64,000 nt of DNA from Pseudonocardia thermophila (lineage in GTDB: Bacteria > Actinomycetota > Actinomycetes > Mycobacteriales > Pseudonocardiaceae), in the NCBI RefSeq assembly GCF_900142365.1, contig NZ_FRAP01000009.1, forward strand, positions 150,105-214,104, read 5' to 3'. The notes below the pieces were generated by a model, which was given only the letters and a program-made list of their open reading frames with translations, was not told where the DNA came from and searched no databases. This document shows positions 1-8,025 of this stretch, one piece after another; position 1 is the first letter of the stretch; every line of letters begins with the position of its first letter. A program made the position numbers and the translations under genes.

Positions 1-512
1 TGCTCCGCGGCGCGCAGTCCGGCGAAACACTCGTCCAGCAGCAGGTACCGCGGCTGGGTGGCGAGCGCGCGGGCGACTTCGAGCTGCTTGCGCTGTAGCA
101 GGGTCAGCGACCGCGCAAGCTGGCTAGCGCGGTCGGCGAGCCCCACTTGCTCCAGTGCTTCTCGGGCCACCGCCTCGGCTTCAGACGCGTCGTGGTGTCG
201 AACGAAGGCACCGACCTTCACGTTGTCCAGCACAGTCATGGCGGCGAGCGGACGCACGACCTGGAAGGTGCGGGCGATCCCGAGACGACATCGCTGCCAG
301 GGCGGCAGTTCGGTGACGTCGGTCCCGTCGAGCACGACCTTGCCGCCGTCCGCCTTGCGCATGCCGCTGAGCACCTCGAACATCGTGCTCTTGCCCGCAC
401 CGTTGGGCCCGATCAGCGCCAGGATCCGCCCCGGAGGCAGTTCGAGCGACACAGAATCAAGCGCGAGCAGCCCGCTGTATCGTTTGGACACCTTCTCGGC
501 CACGAGGGCCAT
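1..512 (-). CDS. livG: Branched-chain-type ABC transporter ATPase (LivG-like), 3' end beyond window
   Basis: ATP-binding subunit of a Liv/HAAT-type importer; it hydrolyses ATP at the cytoplasmic face to drive the LivH/LivM channel encoded just upstream. The frame opens at ATG 512, overlapping the livM stop as TGATG, and runs off the window edge after about 170 codons, so the C-terminus is not seen. Walker A GPNGAGKST is at residues 35-43, and Walker B LLLDE followed by CFAGL lies just before the edge. The signature region reads LTLLQRKQLEVARA, the divergent form usual in Liv ATPases instead of LSGGQ. The spacing fits LivG better than LivF, but with the end missing the two cannot be separated firmly. 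A LivF gene would be expected next, outside the window. Confidence 0.88.
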   Translation of the reverse strand, partial: MALVAEKVSKRYSGLLALDSVSLELPPGRILALIGPNGAGKSTMFEVLSGMRKADGGKVVLDGTDVTELPPWQRCRLGIARTFQVVRPLAAMTVLDNVKVGAFVRHHDASEAEAVAREALEQVGLADRASQLARSLTLLQRKQLEVARALATQPRYLLLDECFAGLRAAE

Positions 513-1570
513 CAGCGCACCACCAGCTCTCGATCCCGACGGGCGATGCCGACGATCCCGGACGGCAGCAATGTGGCCGCCAGCAGGACGAGCGCCCCGT
601 AGACAATGGTGGAAATCCCGCCCGCAGCGATGGACTGCGGCAGACTCCGGACGATCTCCCCGATGATCGTGATGAACGCCGCGCCGACCACAGGGCCGTA
701 CATCCTGCCCAGACCGCCGACGAGGGTGACAGCCAGGACGATGTTCATCCACTCGAAGGACATGACGAAGTTCGCCTCGACGGAGAGCAGGTAGCCCGCG
801 GCGAGCACGCCGGCGAAACTGGTCGCGGCTGCGGTGGCGACCATCGTGACGGTGAGCACCGACGGCACGTTGACACCGAGTGCCTTTGCCGCTTCCTCGT
901 CCTCGCGGATCGCGGCCAGCATGTATCCGAACCGATGCCTGCTCACCCAGATCCACACTGCCAGAGCGATCGCCACCATCACCATGCCGATGTAGAAGGA
1001 GTTGAACTTGTTCAAGAAGATCAAATTCAACGGATCGTCGACGAGCGGAAGATGCACGCCGAGCAACTTGTAGGCGATCTCGTACTGGCGCACCAGCTCC
1101 AGCAGGACGTAGGCGAATGCCAGGGTCAGCAGGGCGAAGTACAGCGCGCCGATCCTTCGGCGGAAAGCAATCGCGGACATGATCCAAGCGAAGATCGCGA
1201 CCACCGCCGCGGCGATCACCCCACCAACGAGGAGCGGGACCCCAAGATCGACGAACAGGACCGCACTTATATATGCGCCGAGGCCGAAGAACGCGCCGTG
1301 GGCGAGTGAAAGCTTGCCGGCGAGCCCGCCGACGAAGTTCCAGCAGATGCTGATGTAGGCGTACAGCGTGAACAGCACCAGGGCGTTGGCATAGCGCGAC
1401 GGAACCACCTGTGCCACGAGGATGGCGACGATCAGCAGCACGACCGGCTGGAGATAGCGCAACCACGGCTGGTGGTCGAGCATTCGAGACAACGACGGTC
1501 CTGCCCAACGCCGACCAGATCCGGCTGAGAGCTTCCCGGTGGCCGTCGGCCCCCCTGTCGCGGTGGTCAT
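512..1570 (-). CDS. livM: Branched-chain-type ABC permease LivM
   Basis: Inner-membrane permease that pairs with LivH to form the translocation pore. The protein (352 aa from ATG 1570) has a short hydrophilic N-terminus, then about eight to ten hydrophobic segments. It carries the conserved block GLAGKLSLAHGAFFGLGAY near residue 75 and the cytoplasmic EAA-like loop AIREDEEAAKALGVN. A longer frame begins at 1612, but ATG 1570 overlaps the livH stop (TAATG), the usual arrangement in this operon, so I choose it. Substrate cannot be told from the permease; Liv-type systems also carry aromatic acids, amides and urea. Confidence 0.9.
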   Translation of the reverse strand: MTTATGGPTATGKLSAGSGRRWAGPSLSRMLDHQPWLRYLQPVVLLIVAILVAQVVPSRYANALVLFTLYAYISICWNFVGGLAGKLSLAHGAFFGLGAYISAVLFVDLGVPLLVGGVIAAAVVAIFAWIMSAIAFRRRIGALYFALLTLAFAYVLLELVRQYEIAYKLLGVHLPLVDDPLNLIFLNKFNSFYIGMVMVAIALAVWIWVSRHRFGYMLAAIREDEEAAKALGVNVPSVLTVTMVATAAATSFAGVLAAGYLLSVEANFVMSFEWMNIVLAVTLVGGLGRMYGPVVGAAFITIIGEIVRSLPQSIAAGGISTIVYGALVLLAATLLPSGIVGIARRDRELVVR

Positions 1571-2427
1571 TACGCCCGGCCCTTCCCGAGTATTCCTTCC
1601 GGTCGCAACCACAGCACCGCTATCAACATCAGGTAGACGAGCGGTTGGTAGACCACGCCCGGCAGGTACGACTGGGAGAAGCTTTCGACGAGCGCGACCA
1701 GCATCGCGGCGACTACGAGGCCGGTGAGCGAGCCCAAGCCGCCCAGCGCGGTAACGATGAACACCACGATCAACAGCTCGAATCCATCGAATGGGCTGAA
1801 CGGGAGATAGATCGCGGTTAGTGCGCCGGCGAGTCCGGCGACACCGGTGCTCAGCCCGATGATCCGGGCCGACATCCTCCTGATGGGCACCCCGACGACC
1901 GCCGCTCCAGCGGCGTTCTGAGCGATGGCGCGCATCGCACGCCCCCCGTAGGTGCGGTGCAGGTACATCCCAAGCGCCCCGACCAGAGCCATGCCCGCTA
2001 TCCCGATAGCGAGCCGGGGTACAGAGATGGAGAGTTCACCGACGTGGATTGCGGCGCCGCGGTACGGAGCGTGAACGCTGGTGACGTCCGGGCCGAAGAA
2101 GGTCAGCAGCAGCCCTTCCAGGATCAGCGCAACGGCCAGTGTGGTGATCAGCTGGAACATGTGCGTTGACCACCTCAACAAGAGCGGCCACAGACCGAGG
2201 CCGATTAGGTAGAAGGCCGGTGTGAGCAGCACTGCGGAGATGATCGGGTCCAGCCCGAACCACCGGTTGAGCACCAGGGCGGCGTACGATCCGCTCACCA
2301 CGAGTGTGCCATAGGCGAAGTTGACCACGTTGATCACGCCGAGCGCCAAGTGGAACCCGGACGCGAGCAGCGCGTACAACCCGCCGAGGAGCAGCCCGGA
2401 GATCAATGCAGACCAGAACAGCACCAT
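1570..2427 (-). CDS. livH: Branched-chain-type ABC permease LivH
   Basis: Second membrane subunit of the importer, 285 aa and hydrophobic throughout, with roughly eight membrane segments. Family marks are the N-terminal GLLLGGLYALLASGFHLALG and the loop GRAMRAIAQNAAGAAVVGV, which contacts the ATPase, followed by GLSTGVAGLAGAL. ATG 2427 is preceded by GGGAG at good distance. The gene follows the binding-protein gene by only 11 bp and overlaps livM, so binding protein, LivH, LivM and LivG form one operon. Confidence 0.9.
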   Translation of the reverse strand: MVLFWSALISGLLLGGLYALLASGFHLALGVINVVNFAYGTLVVSGSYAALVLNRWFGLDPIISAVLLTPAFYLIGLGLWPLLLRWSTHMFQLITTLAVALILEGLLLTFFGPDVTSVHAPYRGAAIHVGELSISVPRLAIGIAGMALVGALGMYLHRTYGGRAMRAIAQNAAGAAVVGVPIRRMSARIIGLSTGVAGLAGALTAIYLPFSPFDGFELLIVVFIVTALGGLGSLTGLVVAAMLVALVESFSQSYLPGVVYQPLVYLMLIAVLWLRPEGILGKGRA

Positions 2428-2438
2428 TCCGGCGCTCC

Positions 2439-3707
2439 CTACCAGGTCGCGTGCGGAACGGTCGGTTCGGTGACGGCGAACTCCTTCGGGAGCACCGCTT
2501 GCTGCTGGCCGTCCTTGATCTGATAATAGACTCCTCGGATTGCGGAGTTGGCGCCGGTGGCATCGAACTTGACGCCGCCGGGCGCGATGAACCCGTTCTC
2601 CCCGGCACTCAGATCGGTCGCTGCGATGGCCTCGTGAATCTTCGCCTTGTCGGTGGAACCGGCGCGCTCGAGAGCGTCGACGACGACGGAGGCCGCCGCG
2701 TAGCCCAATGCGGTGAACGGGTCGACCGGACCGGACTGCCCCTGCCTCGCCTTGTCGAGGAATCCCTGCAGCCCGGGCAGCTTTAGGTGTTCCACCCAGT
2801 ACGACTCACCGACGAAGCCTTCCGCGGCGTCACCGGCCGAAGTGATGAACTCTCGGCTGATCAGGCCGCCCATGCACCCGGCGATCAGTCCGACGTCGTA
2901 GCGCATCGTCTGCATCGACTGCAGGATCAGCGCGCCGTCCTTGGCGTAGGAGGCGAGCACCACGACATCGACACCGTCACCGCGCAGACGCTGCAACAGT
3001 GGTTCGAAGTCGTTTGTGTCCAGCGGGTAATCGTAGTAGGAGACGTCCCACTTGGTGTACTGCGGGAAGAACTTGCGCATCGCGTCCGCGTAGAACGGAC
3101 CCTGGATGTTCGACTCGAACAGCACACCGACCTTCTTCGGCCGGTAGCCCGCCTGGTCCAGCACGGTCTTGGTGTTGAGGACGAAGTCCTCGGTGTAGCG
3201 TTGAGAGTTGCCACACGAGGTGAACGTGTAGCGGAAACCGCGCTGGTTGATCTGGTCCAGCACGCTGACCGAGTTCACGATGGACACCTGCTGGCGCTCC
3301 GCCTCCTGTGTCGCCTGTAGCATGGCCGGCGAGCCGACACTGCCAATGCAGACCTGTGCACCCTGTTCCGCGAGTCGGGCGAGTTCCCCGGCCGCCACCT
3401 CCGGCTTCGACTGGTCGTCCGCCTCGATCAGGTTGATCTTGGCGCCACCGAGGGACTTGATCCCGCCAGATTCGTTCGCCTCGTCGATGCGCATCAGCAC
3501 ACCACCCGCCGCGGCCTGACCCACTGCGGCGACCGAGCCGGTCCGCGAGAACAAATGCCCCACGGTGATGTCTCCGGAGCTCGCCGTGGAGCGTGAGTCG
3601 GCGCAGGCGGTGAGCGCGCCACCAACGCCCATGAGCGAAGCGACGGCGAGGCCGTATCTGCCTGCGTCTCGCAGCAGTTGGCGACGAGAAAGCTCACGGT
3701 GAGACAT
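2439..3707 (-). CDS. ABC transporter substrate-binding lipoprotein (HAAT family, Tat-type signal)
   Basis: Extracellular binding protein (Peripla_BP_6 type) that captures the ligand for the Liv-type importer. From ATG 3707 (422 aa) the N-terminus reads RELSRRQLLRDAGRYG, a twin-arginine motif, then a hydrophobic stretch ending in LTAC, a lipobox with the lipidated Cys at about residue 35. This makes it a probable Tat-exported lipoprotein. The mature part has family features such as GHLFSRTGSVAAVGQ and LIEADDQSKPEVAAG. An upstream start at 3851 would add 48 residues in front of the signal peptide and lie inside the TetR gene, so it is rejected. Only 5 bp separate it from the TetR gene, so it is likely co-transcribed. 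Ligand unknown. Confidence 0.88.
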   Translation of the reverse strand: MSHRELSRRQLLRDAGRYGLAVASLMGVGGALTACADSRSTASSGDITVGHLFSRTGSVAAVGQAAAGGVLMRIDEANESGGIKSLGGAKINLIEADDQSKPEVAAGELARLAEQGAQVCIGSVGSPAMLQATQEAERQQVSIVNSVSVLDQINQRGFRYTFTSCGNSQRYTEDFVLNTKTVLDQAGYRPKKVGVLFESNIQGPFYADAMRKFFPQYTKWDVSYYDYPLDTNDFEPLLQRLRGDGVDVVVLASYAKDGALILQSMQTMRYDVGLIAGCMGGLISREFITSAGDAAEGFVGESYWVEHLKLPGLQGFLDKARQGQSGPVDPFTALGYAAASVVVDALERAGSTDKAKIHEAIAATDLSAGENGFIAPGGVKFDATGANSAIRGVYYQIKDGQQQAVLPKEFAVTEPTVPHATW

Positions 3708-3712
3708 CGTTG

Positions 3713-4378
3713 TCACTCCTCGGTTATCGGCGCTCCGATCACGTACTGCGGGTACTCCCGAGCCCCCTGCTCGGTGAAGATCGCGGTGAGAAACAGCTGG
3801 AGCTGGTGTGTCACGTAACTCTCGAAGGTGAACCGCTTGTGCAGGAACCAATACTTGAGCGCCCAGCTCTGGGCCAACGCGACGAGGTCGTAGGCGATCA
3901 GTTCTGCATTGACCTCGATGAACATGCCCGCCTCGATGCCCTCCCGAACCGTGGCGGCAAGCAGCTCGATGGTCTCGACCTCTAGCTCCTGGGTGCGTCG
4001 CCTGCCAGCGACGTCCAATGACTTGCTCTCCCGGTAGCCGAGCACGGTGAGGAACCTGCGTTCCGCCATGACCGTGCTGTAGGCCCGGAACCCGGCGACG
4101 AGCCGTTCAACCAGGTCCTCGACGCCGGCCATCGCCTCAGGCACCTCTCGGCGGTAGGCCTCGAGGATGTCCAGGAAGAGGAGGAGAAGCACGTCCTCCT
4201 TGCTCGGCACGTACTGGTAGATCAGCCCGACGCTGACCCCCGCCTCCTTGGCGAGCTCCTGCATCGACATCGAGTGGAAGTCGGTGCGCTCCAGCAACCG
4301 GCTGGCGGCGTCGACGATCTGCCGCCTCCGCCATTGCGCTCTTGCATCTGAGATCGCCTCTGGCCCCAGCTGCTCCAT
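3713..4378 (-). CDS. TetR/AcrR family transcriptional regulator
   Basis: DNA-binding repressor heading the Liv-type operon, with which it is probably co-transcribed and co-regulated. The N-terminal helix-turn-helix is plain (QIVDAASRLLERTDFHSMSMQELAKEAGV, then SVGLIYQYVPSKEDVL), followed by an alpha-helical ligand domain. Total length from ATG 4378 is 221 aa, normal for the family. In-frame ATGs at 4393 and 4414 are possible, but those codons fall in two palindromes that look like its operators, so I favour 4378. No clear Shine-Dalgarno precedes it, so translation may be leaderless. Ligand unknown; regulators with GAATGA-type sites often sense acyl-CoA-like molecules (inference). Confidence 0.85.
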   Translation of the reverse strand: MEQLGPEAISDARAQWRRRQIVDAASRLLERTDFHSMSMQELAKEAGVSVGLIYQYVPSKEDVLLLLFLDILEAYRREVPEAMAGVEDLVERLVAGFRAYSTVMAERRFLTVLGYRESKSLDVAGRRRTQELEVETIELLAATVREGIEAGMFIEVNAELIAYDLVALAQSWALKYWFLHKRFTFESYVTHQLQLFLTAIFTEQGAREYPQYVIGAPITEE

Positions 4379-4379
4379 C

Positions 4380-4416
4380 GAATGACCGTTCATTCGTCTT
4401 GAATGACTGTTCAATC
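4380..4416. promoter_or_regulatory. Twin palindromic operators upstream of the TetR gene
   Basis: Two similar palindromes: GAATGACCGTTCATTC at 4380-4395 (perfect 6-bp arms) and GAATGACTGTTCAATC at 4401-4416 (one arm mismatch). Their centres are 21 bp apart, two helical turns, so two dimers would sit on the same DNA face. They lie right at the start of the TetR gene, as expected for autoregulation. The binding itself is inferred. Confidence 0.7.
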
Positions 4417-4511
4417 ACGATAGGCAACTGTGTCCCGAGACACAAGCCCCGCAGAAGTCCTGGGACGCGCACGTACAGGCCAGCCCTCAGGCAGCCAGCC
4501 GAGCAGTTCTG

Positions 4512-4530
4512 CGACCGAGTTGATCGGTCG
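4512..4530. terminator. Small hairpin downstream of the MFS gene
   Basis: CGACCGA and TCGGTCG form a 7-bp stem around a 5-nt loop about 44 bp past the MFS stop codon. It has no U-tract, so terminator function is only a guess. The rest of the 4417-4573 interval shows nothing else. Confidence 0.3.
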
Positions 4531-4573
4531 GTGTGCGACCACGCTGGCGCGATGCGCCGCCGGGAGGCAACGC

Positions 4574-6049
4574 TCACTCCGGCACGTGCACCGGCTCCGC
4601 CGGGTGCGCGGCCGCCCGCCGTCCCGATCGCCAGTCGGCGATCGCGATCACCCAGGCGAGCGCGATCACCACGGCTGCCGCGCCGATCGCCGCCCCGACC
4701 GCCACCGGGTACGACTCGCCGCTGGCCGCCAGCACGCTGTAGAACAGGCCGGCGAGCGCCGCACCGCCGATGGCGGCGCCGATCCGCTGCCCGGTCTGCA
4801 GCGCCCCGCCCGCCGAGCCGGCCATCGCGACCGGCACACTGCGCAGCGTCATCGTGGTGTTCGGGGAGATCACCCAGCCGCCCCCGACACCGGCCACGAG
4901 CAGGGGCAACCCAGCGGCGGCTCCGGCAGCGCCGGCCGGGGTCAGCGCCAGCACCACCGCTGTTGCGGTCAGGCCGAGCACGACCAGCCCCAGCCCGAGC
5001 ACCGTGAGCAGCCGGTCGAGCCGCGCGACCAGCCGCCCGCCCACCGCGGCCGACACGGCGCTGCCCACCGCGAACGGCGTCACCGCGAGGCCGGACTCCA
5101 GCGGCGTGTAGCCGAGCCCGTGCTGGAAGAACAGCGCGAACACCAGCCAGATGCCGGAGAACCCGACGAAGTAGAGCGAACCCAGCGCGATGCCCGAGGC
5201 GTAGCCCGGGGTGCCGCGCAGCAGCCGCAGGTTGAGCAGCGGCGGACGGCCGTGCGCGATCACCCGGCGCTCCCACTGCACGAACAACCAGCCGAGCACG
5301 GCACCCAGCGGGAACAGCCACCACAGCCGGGCCACACCCCCGGCCGAGGCCAGGACCAGCGGCAGCAGCACCGTGAACACCGTCGCGCCGAGCAGCAGCA
5401 CTCCACCCACATCGATGTGCTCCCGCCGGCCGGCCGCGGCCCGCGGCAGCAGCCGGGCCGCCAGCACGAGCGCGACGATCCCGATCGGCACGTTCACGAA
5501 GAAGATCCAGCGCCACGCGCCGGGCCCGTGGGCCAGCGCGAGGATGAGCCCGCCGGCGAGCGGACCGACCGCCGTCGAGATGCCGACCGTGGCACCGAAG
5601 AACCCGAACGCGCGGCCGCGCTCGGCCCCGCGGAACAGCTGCTGGATGAGCCCGGAGTTCTGCGGCGCGAGCGCGCCCGCCCCGAGTCCTTGCGCGAGCC
5701 GGGCGACGATCAGCCAGAACACCGAAGGGGCCGCTCCGGCTGCCGCGCTGCACAGCACGAACACCGTCAGCGCCGCGAGGAACATCGTGCGCCTGCCCAG
5801 CGCGTCGCCGAGCCGACCGCACGGGACGAGCGCGAGCCCGAACGTGAGGGCGTAGCCGGAGACCACCCACTGGATCTCCGCGGGGCTCGCGCCGAGGTCC
5901 TGCTGCATCGACGGCAGCGCGACCGACACGATGCTCACGTCGAGCAGGGTCATGAACCCCGCCGTCAGCGTCACCCAGAGGGCCTTCCACCGGCGGGGAT
6001 CGGGTTCTGGCACGTCCCCGTGTCTACCCCGCGCCAGCGGGTCTGGCAC
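4574..6049 (-). CDS. MFS transporter, DHA2 (EmrB/QacA) 14-TM drug exporter type
   Basis: Proton-coupled membrane exporter, 491 aa, with about 14 predicted membrane helices as in the DHA2 family. Motif A follows helix 2 as GRLGDALGRRTMF. The first helix carries the family sequence FMTLLDVSIVSVALPSM with the typical LD pair, and helix 5 has GPLAGGLIL. GTG 6049 has AAGGGG about 8 bp upstream; a second GTG at 6013 would begin nearer the first helix and is a real alternative. It is divergent from the FKBP gene. Substrate unknown, with no regulator of its own beside it. Confidence 0.85.
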   Translation of the reverse strand: MPDPLARGRHGDVPEPDPRRWKALWVTLTAGFMTLLDVSIVSVALPSMQQDLGASPAEIQWVVSGYALTFGLALVPCGRLGDALGRRTMFLAALTVFVLCSAAAGAAPSVFWLIVARLAQGLGAGALAPQNSGLIQQLFRGAERGRAFGFFGATVGISTAVGPLAGGLILALAHGPGAWRWIFFVNVPIGIVALVLAARLLPRAAAGRREHIDVGGVLLLGATVFTVLLPLVLASAGGVARLWWLFPLGAVLGWLFVQWERRVIAHGRPPLLNLRLLRGTPGYASGIALGSLYFVGFSGIWLVFALFFQHGLGYTPLESGLAVTPFAVGSAVSAAVGGRLVARLDRLLTVLGLGLVVLGLTATAVVLALTPAGAAGAAAGLPLLVAGVGGGWVISPNTTMTLRSVPVAMAGSAGGALQTGQRIGAAIGGAALAGLFYSVLAASGESYPVAVGAAIGAAAVVIALAWVIAIADWRSGRRAAAHPAEPVHVPE

Positions 6050-6080
6050 CCTGGGGCCCCCTTACCCGGAGGTGACTTCA

Positions 6081-6455
6081 GTGACCCTGACCCGTCCCGA
6101 CGTCGACCCGCACGACGGCCCCGCACCGACCGACCTGATCACCGAGGACATCACCGTCGGCGACGGCGCCGAGGCCACCGCCGGCAGCACGGTCGAGGTG
6201 CACTACGTCGGCGTGGCGCACTCGACCGGCGAGGAGTTCGACGCCTCCTGGAACCGCGGCCAGACGCTGCGCTTCCCGCTGGGCGTCGGCCGCGTCATCC
6301 CCGGCTGGGACCAGGGGGTGCAGGGCATGAAGGTCGGCGGGCGGCGCCGGCTGGTGATCCCGCCGCACCTCGGCTACGGCGACCGCGGCGCCGGCGGGGT
6401 GATCAAGCCCGGCGAGACGCTCATCTTCGTCGTCGACCTGGTCGGCGTCAGCTGA
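6081..6455 (+). CDS. FKBP-type peptidyl-prolyl cis-trans isomerase
   Basis: Single-domain FKBP (124 aa), a cytoplasmic prolyl isomerase and folding helper; no signal peptide. Family signatures in order: VEVHYVGV, FDASWNRGQTLRFPLGVGRVIPGWDQGVQGMKVGGRRRLVIPPHLGYG, GETLIFVVDLVGV. GTG 6081 is preceded by GGAGGTGA at the right distance; longer in-frame starts would overlap the divergent MFS gene. It is the first of three co-directional genes (FKBP, phosphoesterase, LigD-like polymerase). Confidence 0.93.
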   Translation: MTLTRPDVDPHDGPAPTDLITEDITVGDGAEATAGSTVEVHYVGVAHSTGEEFDASWNRGQTLRFPLGVGRVIPGWDQGVQGMKVGGRRRLVIPPHLGYGDRGAGGVIKPGETLIFVVDLVGVS

Positions 6456-6477
6456 TCCAGGACCGATACTGGGCGGC

Positions 6478-6966
6478 GTGCACCTGCTGCTCATCTCCGA
6501 CACCCACGCCCGGCCGCTGCCGACCGAGCTGTGGGAGGTGATCGACGCCGTGGACGTCGTGGTGCACGCCGGCGACTGGGTCACCACCGACCTGCTCGAC
6601 GATCTCGAGGCCGTCGCGGATCGAGTGATCGGCTGCTACGGCAACAACGACGGCCCGGAGCTGCGTGAGCGGCTGCCCGAGGTCGCCCGGGCCGAGCTGG
6701 ACGGGGTGCGGCTGGCGGTGGTGCACGAGACCGGCCCGCTGCAGGGCCGGGAGCAGCGCTGCGCCCGCCGCTTCCCGGACGTCGACGTGCTGGTGTTCGG
6801 GCACAGCCACATCCCGTACGACTCCACGGCGCCGAACGGGATGCGGCTGCTCAACCCCGGCTCGCCCACCGACCGGCGCCGTCAACCCACGTTCACGTGG
6901 ATGACGGCGGAGATCGCCGGCGGCAGGCTGGCGTCCGTGGAGCTGCACCACAAGGAACCCGCATGA
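6478..6966 (+). CDS. YfcE/MJ0936-type metallophosphoesterase
   Basis: Small calcineurin-like phosphodiesterase, 162 aa. The metal-binding motifs are complete: SDTH at residues 7-10, HAGDW near 31, GNND near 55, HE near 83, and GHSH near 108, then NPGS. Family members hydrolyse phosphodiesters with Mn or Ni; the natural substrate is unknown. The start is GTG 6478. The stop overlaps the next ATG (ATGA), tying it to the polymerase gene. Confidence 0.9.
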   Translation: MHLLLISDTHARPLPTELWEVIDAVDVVVHAGDWVTTDLLDDLEAVADRVIGCYGNNDGPELRERLPEVARAELDGVRLAVVHETGPLQGREQRCARRFPDVDVLVFGHSHIPYDSTAPNGMRLLNPGSPTDRRRQPTFTWMTAEIAGGRLASVELHHKEPA

Positions 6967-7925
6967 GCCCGGCCCGGCAGCCGAAGGAGGAGCGGTACGG
7001 CGTCGAGCTGTCCAACCTCGACCAGCCGCTCTTCGACGGCGCTGGGGCCACCAAGCGCGATCTCGTCGACTACCTCGACGCGGTCGCGGACCGGATCCTG
7101 CCCGGCCTCGCCGACCGCCCGCTGTCCGTGATGCGGGTGCGGGTGGGGCAGGAGCCGTTCATGCAGAAGAACCTGCCCACGTACGCGCCGGACTGGATCC
7201 CGACGACACCGGTGTGGTCGTTCGCCGCGAAGCGGGAGATCACCTACCCGGTGTGCGGCGACCGGCGCACCCTGCTGTGGCTAGCCAACCAGCGGGCCGT
7301 CGAGTACCACGTGCCGCTGTTCCGCATCGGCGCCGAGGGGCCGGAGTACCTGGTGCTCGACCTGGACCCGCCGGCGGACGACGACTTCGGCCACGTCGTC
7401 GCAGCGGCTCGCGCGGTGCAGCAGGCGCTGGCCGACTCCGGGCTGCAGGGCGCGGTGAAGACCAGCGGATCGAAGGGGCTGCATGTGGTGGTGCCGCTCG
7501 CGCCCGGCACCTCCGCCGACGACGCCGCGGCCGCCACCCGGGCGCTGGCGAGACGGGCCGAGCGGATCGACCCGGGCGCGGGCACCACCGCCTACATCAA
7601 GGAGGACCGGCAGGGCAAGGTCTTCCTCGACTCCACCCGCGCGCACGGGGCCACCGTCGCGGCCGCGTACAGCCCGCGGATCCGCCCCGGCGTGCCGGTG
7701 TCGTTCCCGCTGGACTGGACCGAGCTGGACGACGTCGTCCCCGCACAGCTGACCATCCACACCGCGCTGGAGCGGCTCGGCGACCGCGACCCGTGGCGGG
7801 AGCGCATGCCCGAACCGCGGCGGCTGCCGACGGATCTGGTCGAGGAGGGGCACACGATCCCGGTCGCCCGCGTGGTGGCCATGCACGAGGGCAAGCGGCG
7901 CAAGCGGGCGGCCGAGCAGGACTAG
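6963..7925 (+). CDS. LigD-type (AEP) polymerase/primase domain protein, stand-alone
   Basis: Archaeo-eukaryotic primase-type polymerase related to the polymerase domain of bacterial NHEJ LigD, 320 aa. Diagnostic features are LVLDLDPP with the two metal-binding aspartates at about residues 130-132, TSGSKGLHVVVPL (nucleotide-binding SGxKGxH), and the C-terminal block VFLDSTRAHGATVAAAYSPRIRPG. There is no ligase or nuclease domain, and no Ku gene nearby. Split LigD domains are common in actinobacteria. ATG 6963 overlaps the phosphoesterase stop. Probable role is gap filling or NTP addition in DNA repair, inferred from the family. Confidence 0.88.
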   Translation: MSPARQPKEERYGVELSNLDQPLFDGAGATKRDLVDYLDAVADRILPGLADRPLSVMRVRVGQEPFMQKNLPTYAPDWIPTTPVWSFAAKREITYPVCGDRRTLLWLANQRAVEYHVPLFRIGAEGPEYLVLDLDPPADDDFGHVVAAARAVQQALADSGLQGAVKTSGSKGLHVVVPLAPGTSADDAAAATRALARRAERIDPGAGTTAYIKEDRQGKVFLDSTRAHGATVAAAYSPRIRPGVPVSFPLDWTELDDVVPAQLTIHTALERLGDRDPWRERMPEPRRLPTDLVEEGHTIPVARVVAMHEGKRRKRAAEQD

Positions 7926-8025
7926 GTGGCCGGTCGAGGACGACCCGCGTGCTGCTCACCACACGCTGAGAAAGTTCTGAGGTCGGCCGGTCGGAACCGG
8001 ACGTCCGTCGCATACCTTTCATCGC

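Noticed and set aside
2439..3851. Longer start (3851) for the Liv-type binding protein
   Set aside because: It would put 48 residues before a clear Tat/lipoprotein signal and overlap the TetR gene.
4430..6541. A 703-codon open frame on the plus strand opposite the MFS gene
   Set aside because: Antisense shadow caused by high GC; the product is Arg/Pro/Gln-rich with no domain, while the opposite strand encodes a clear transporter and FKBP.
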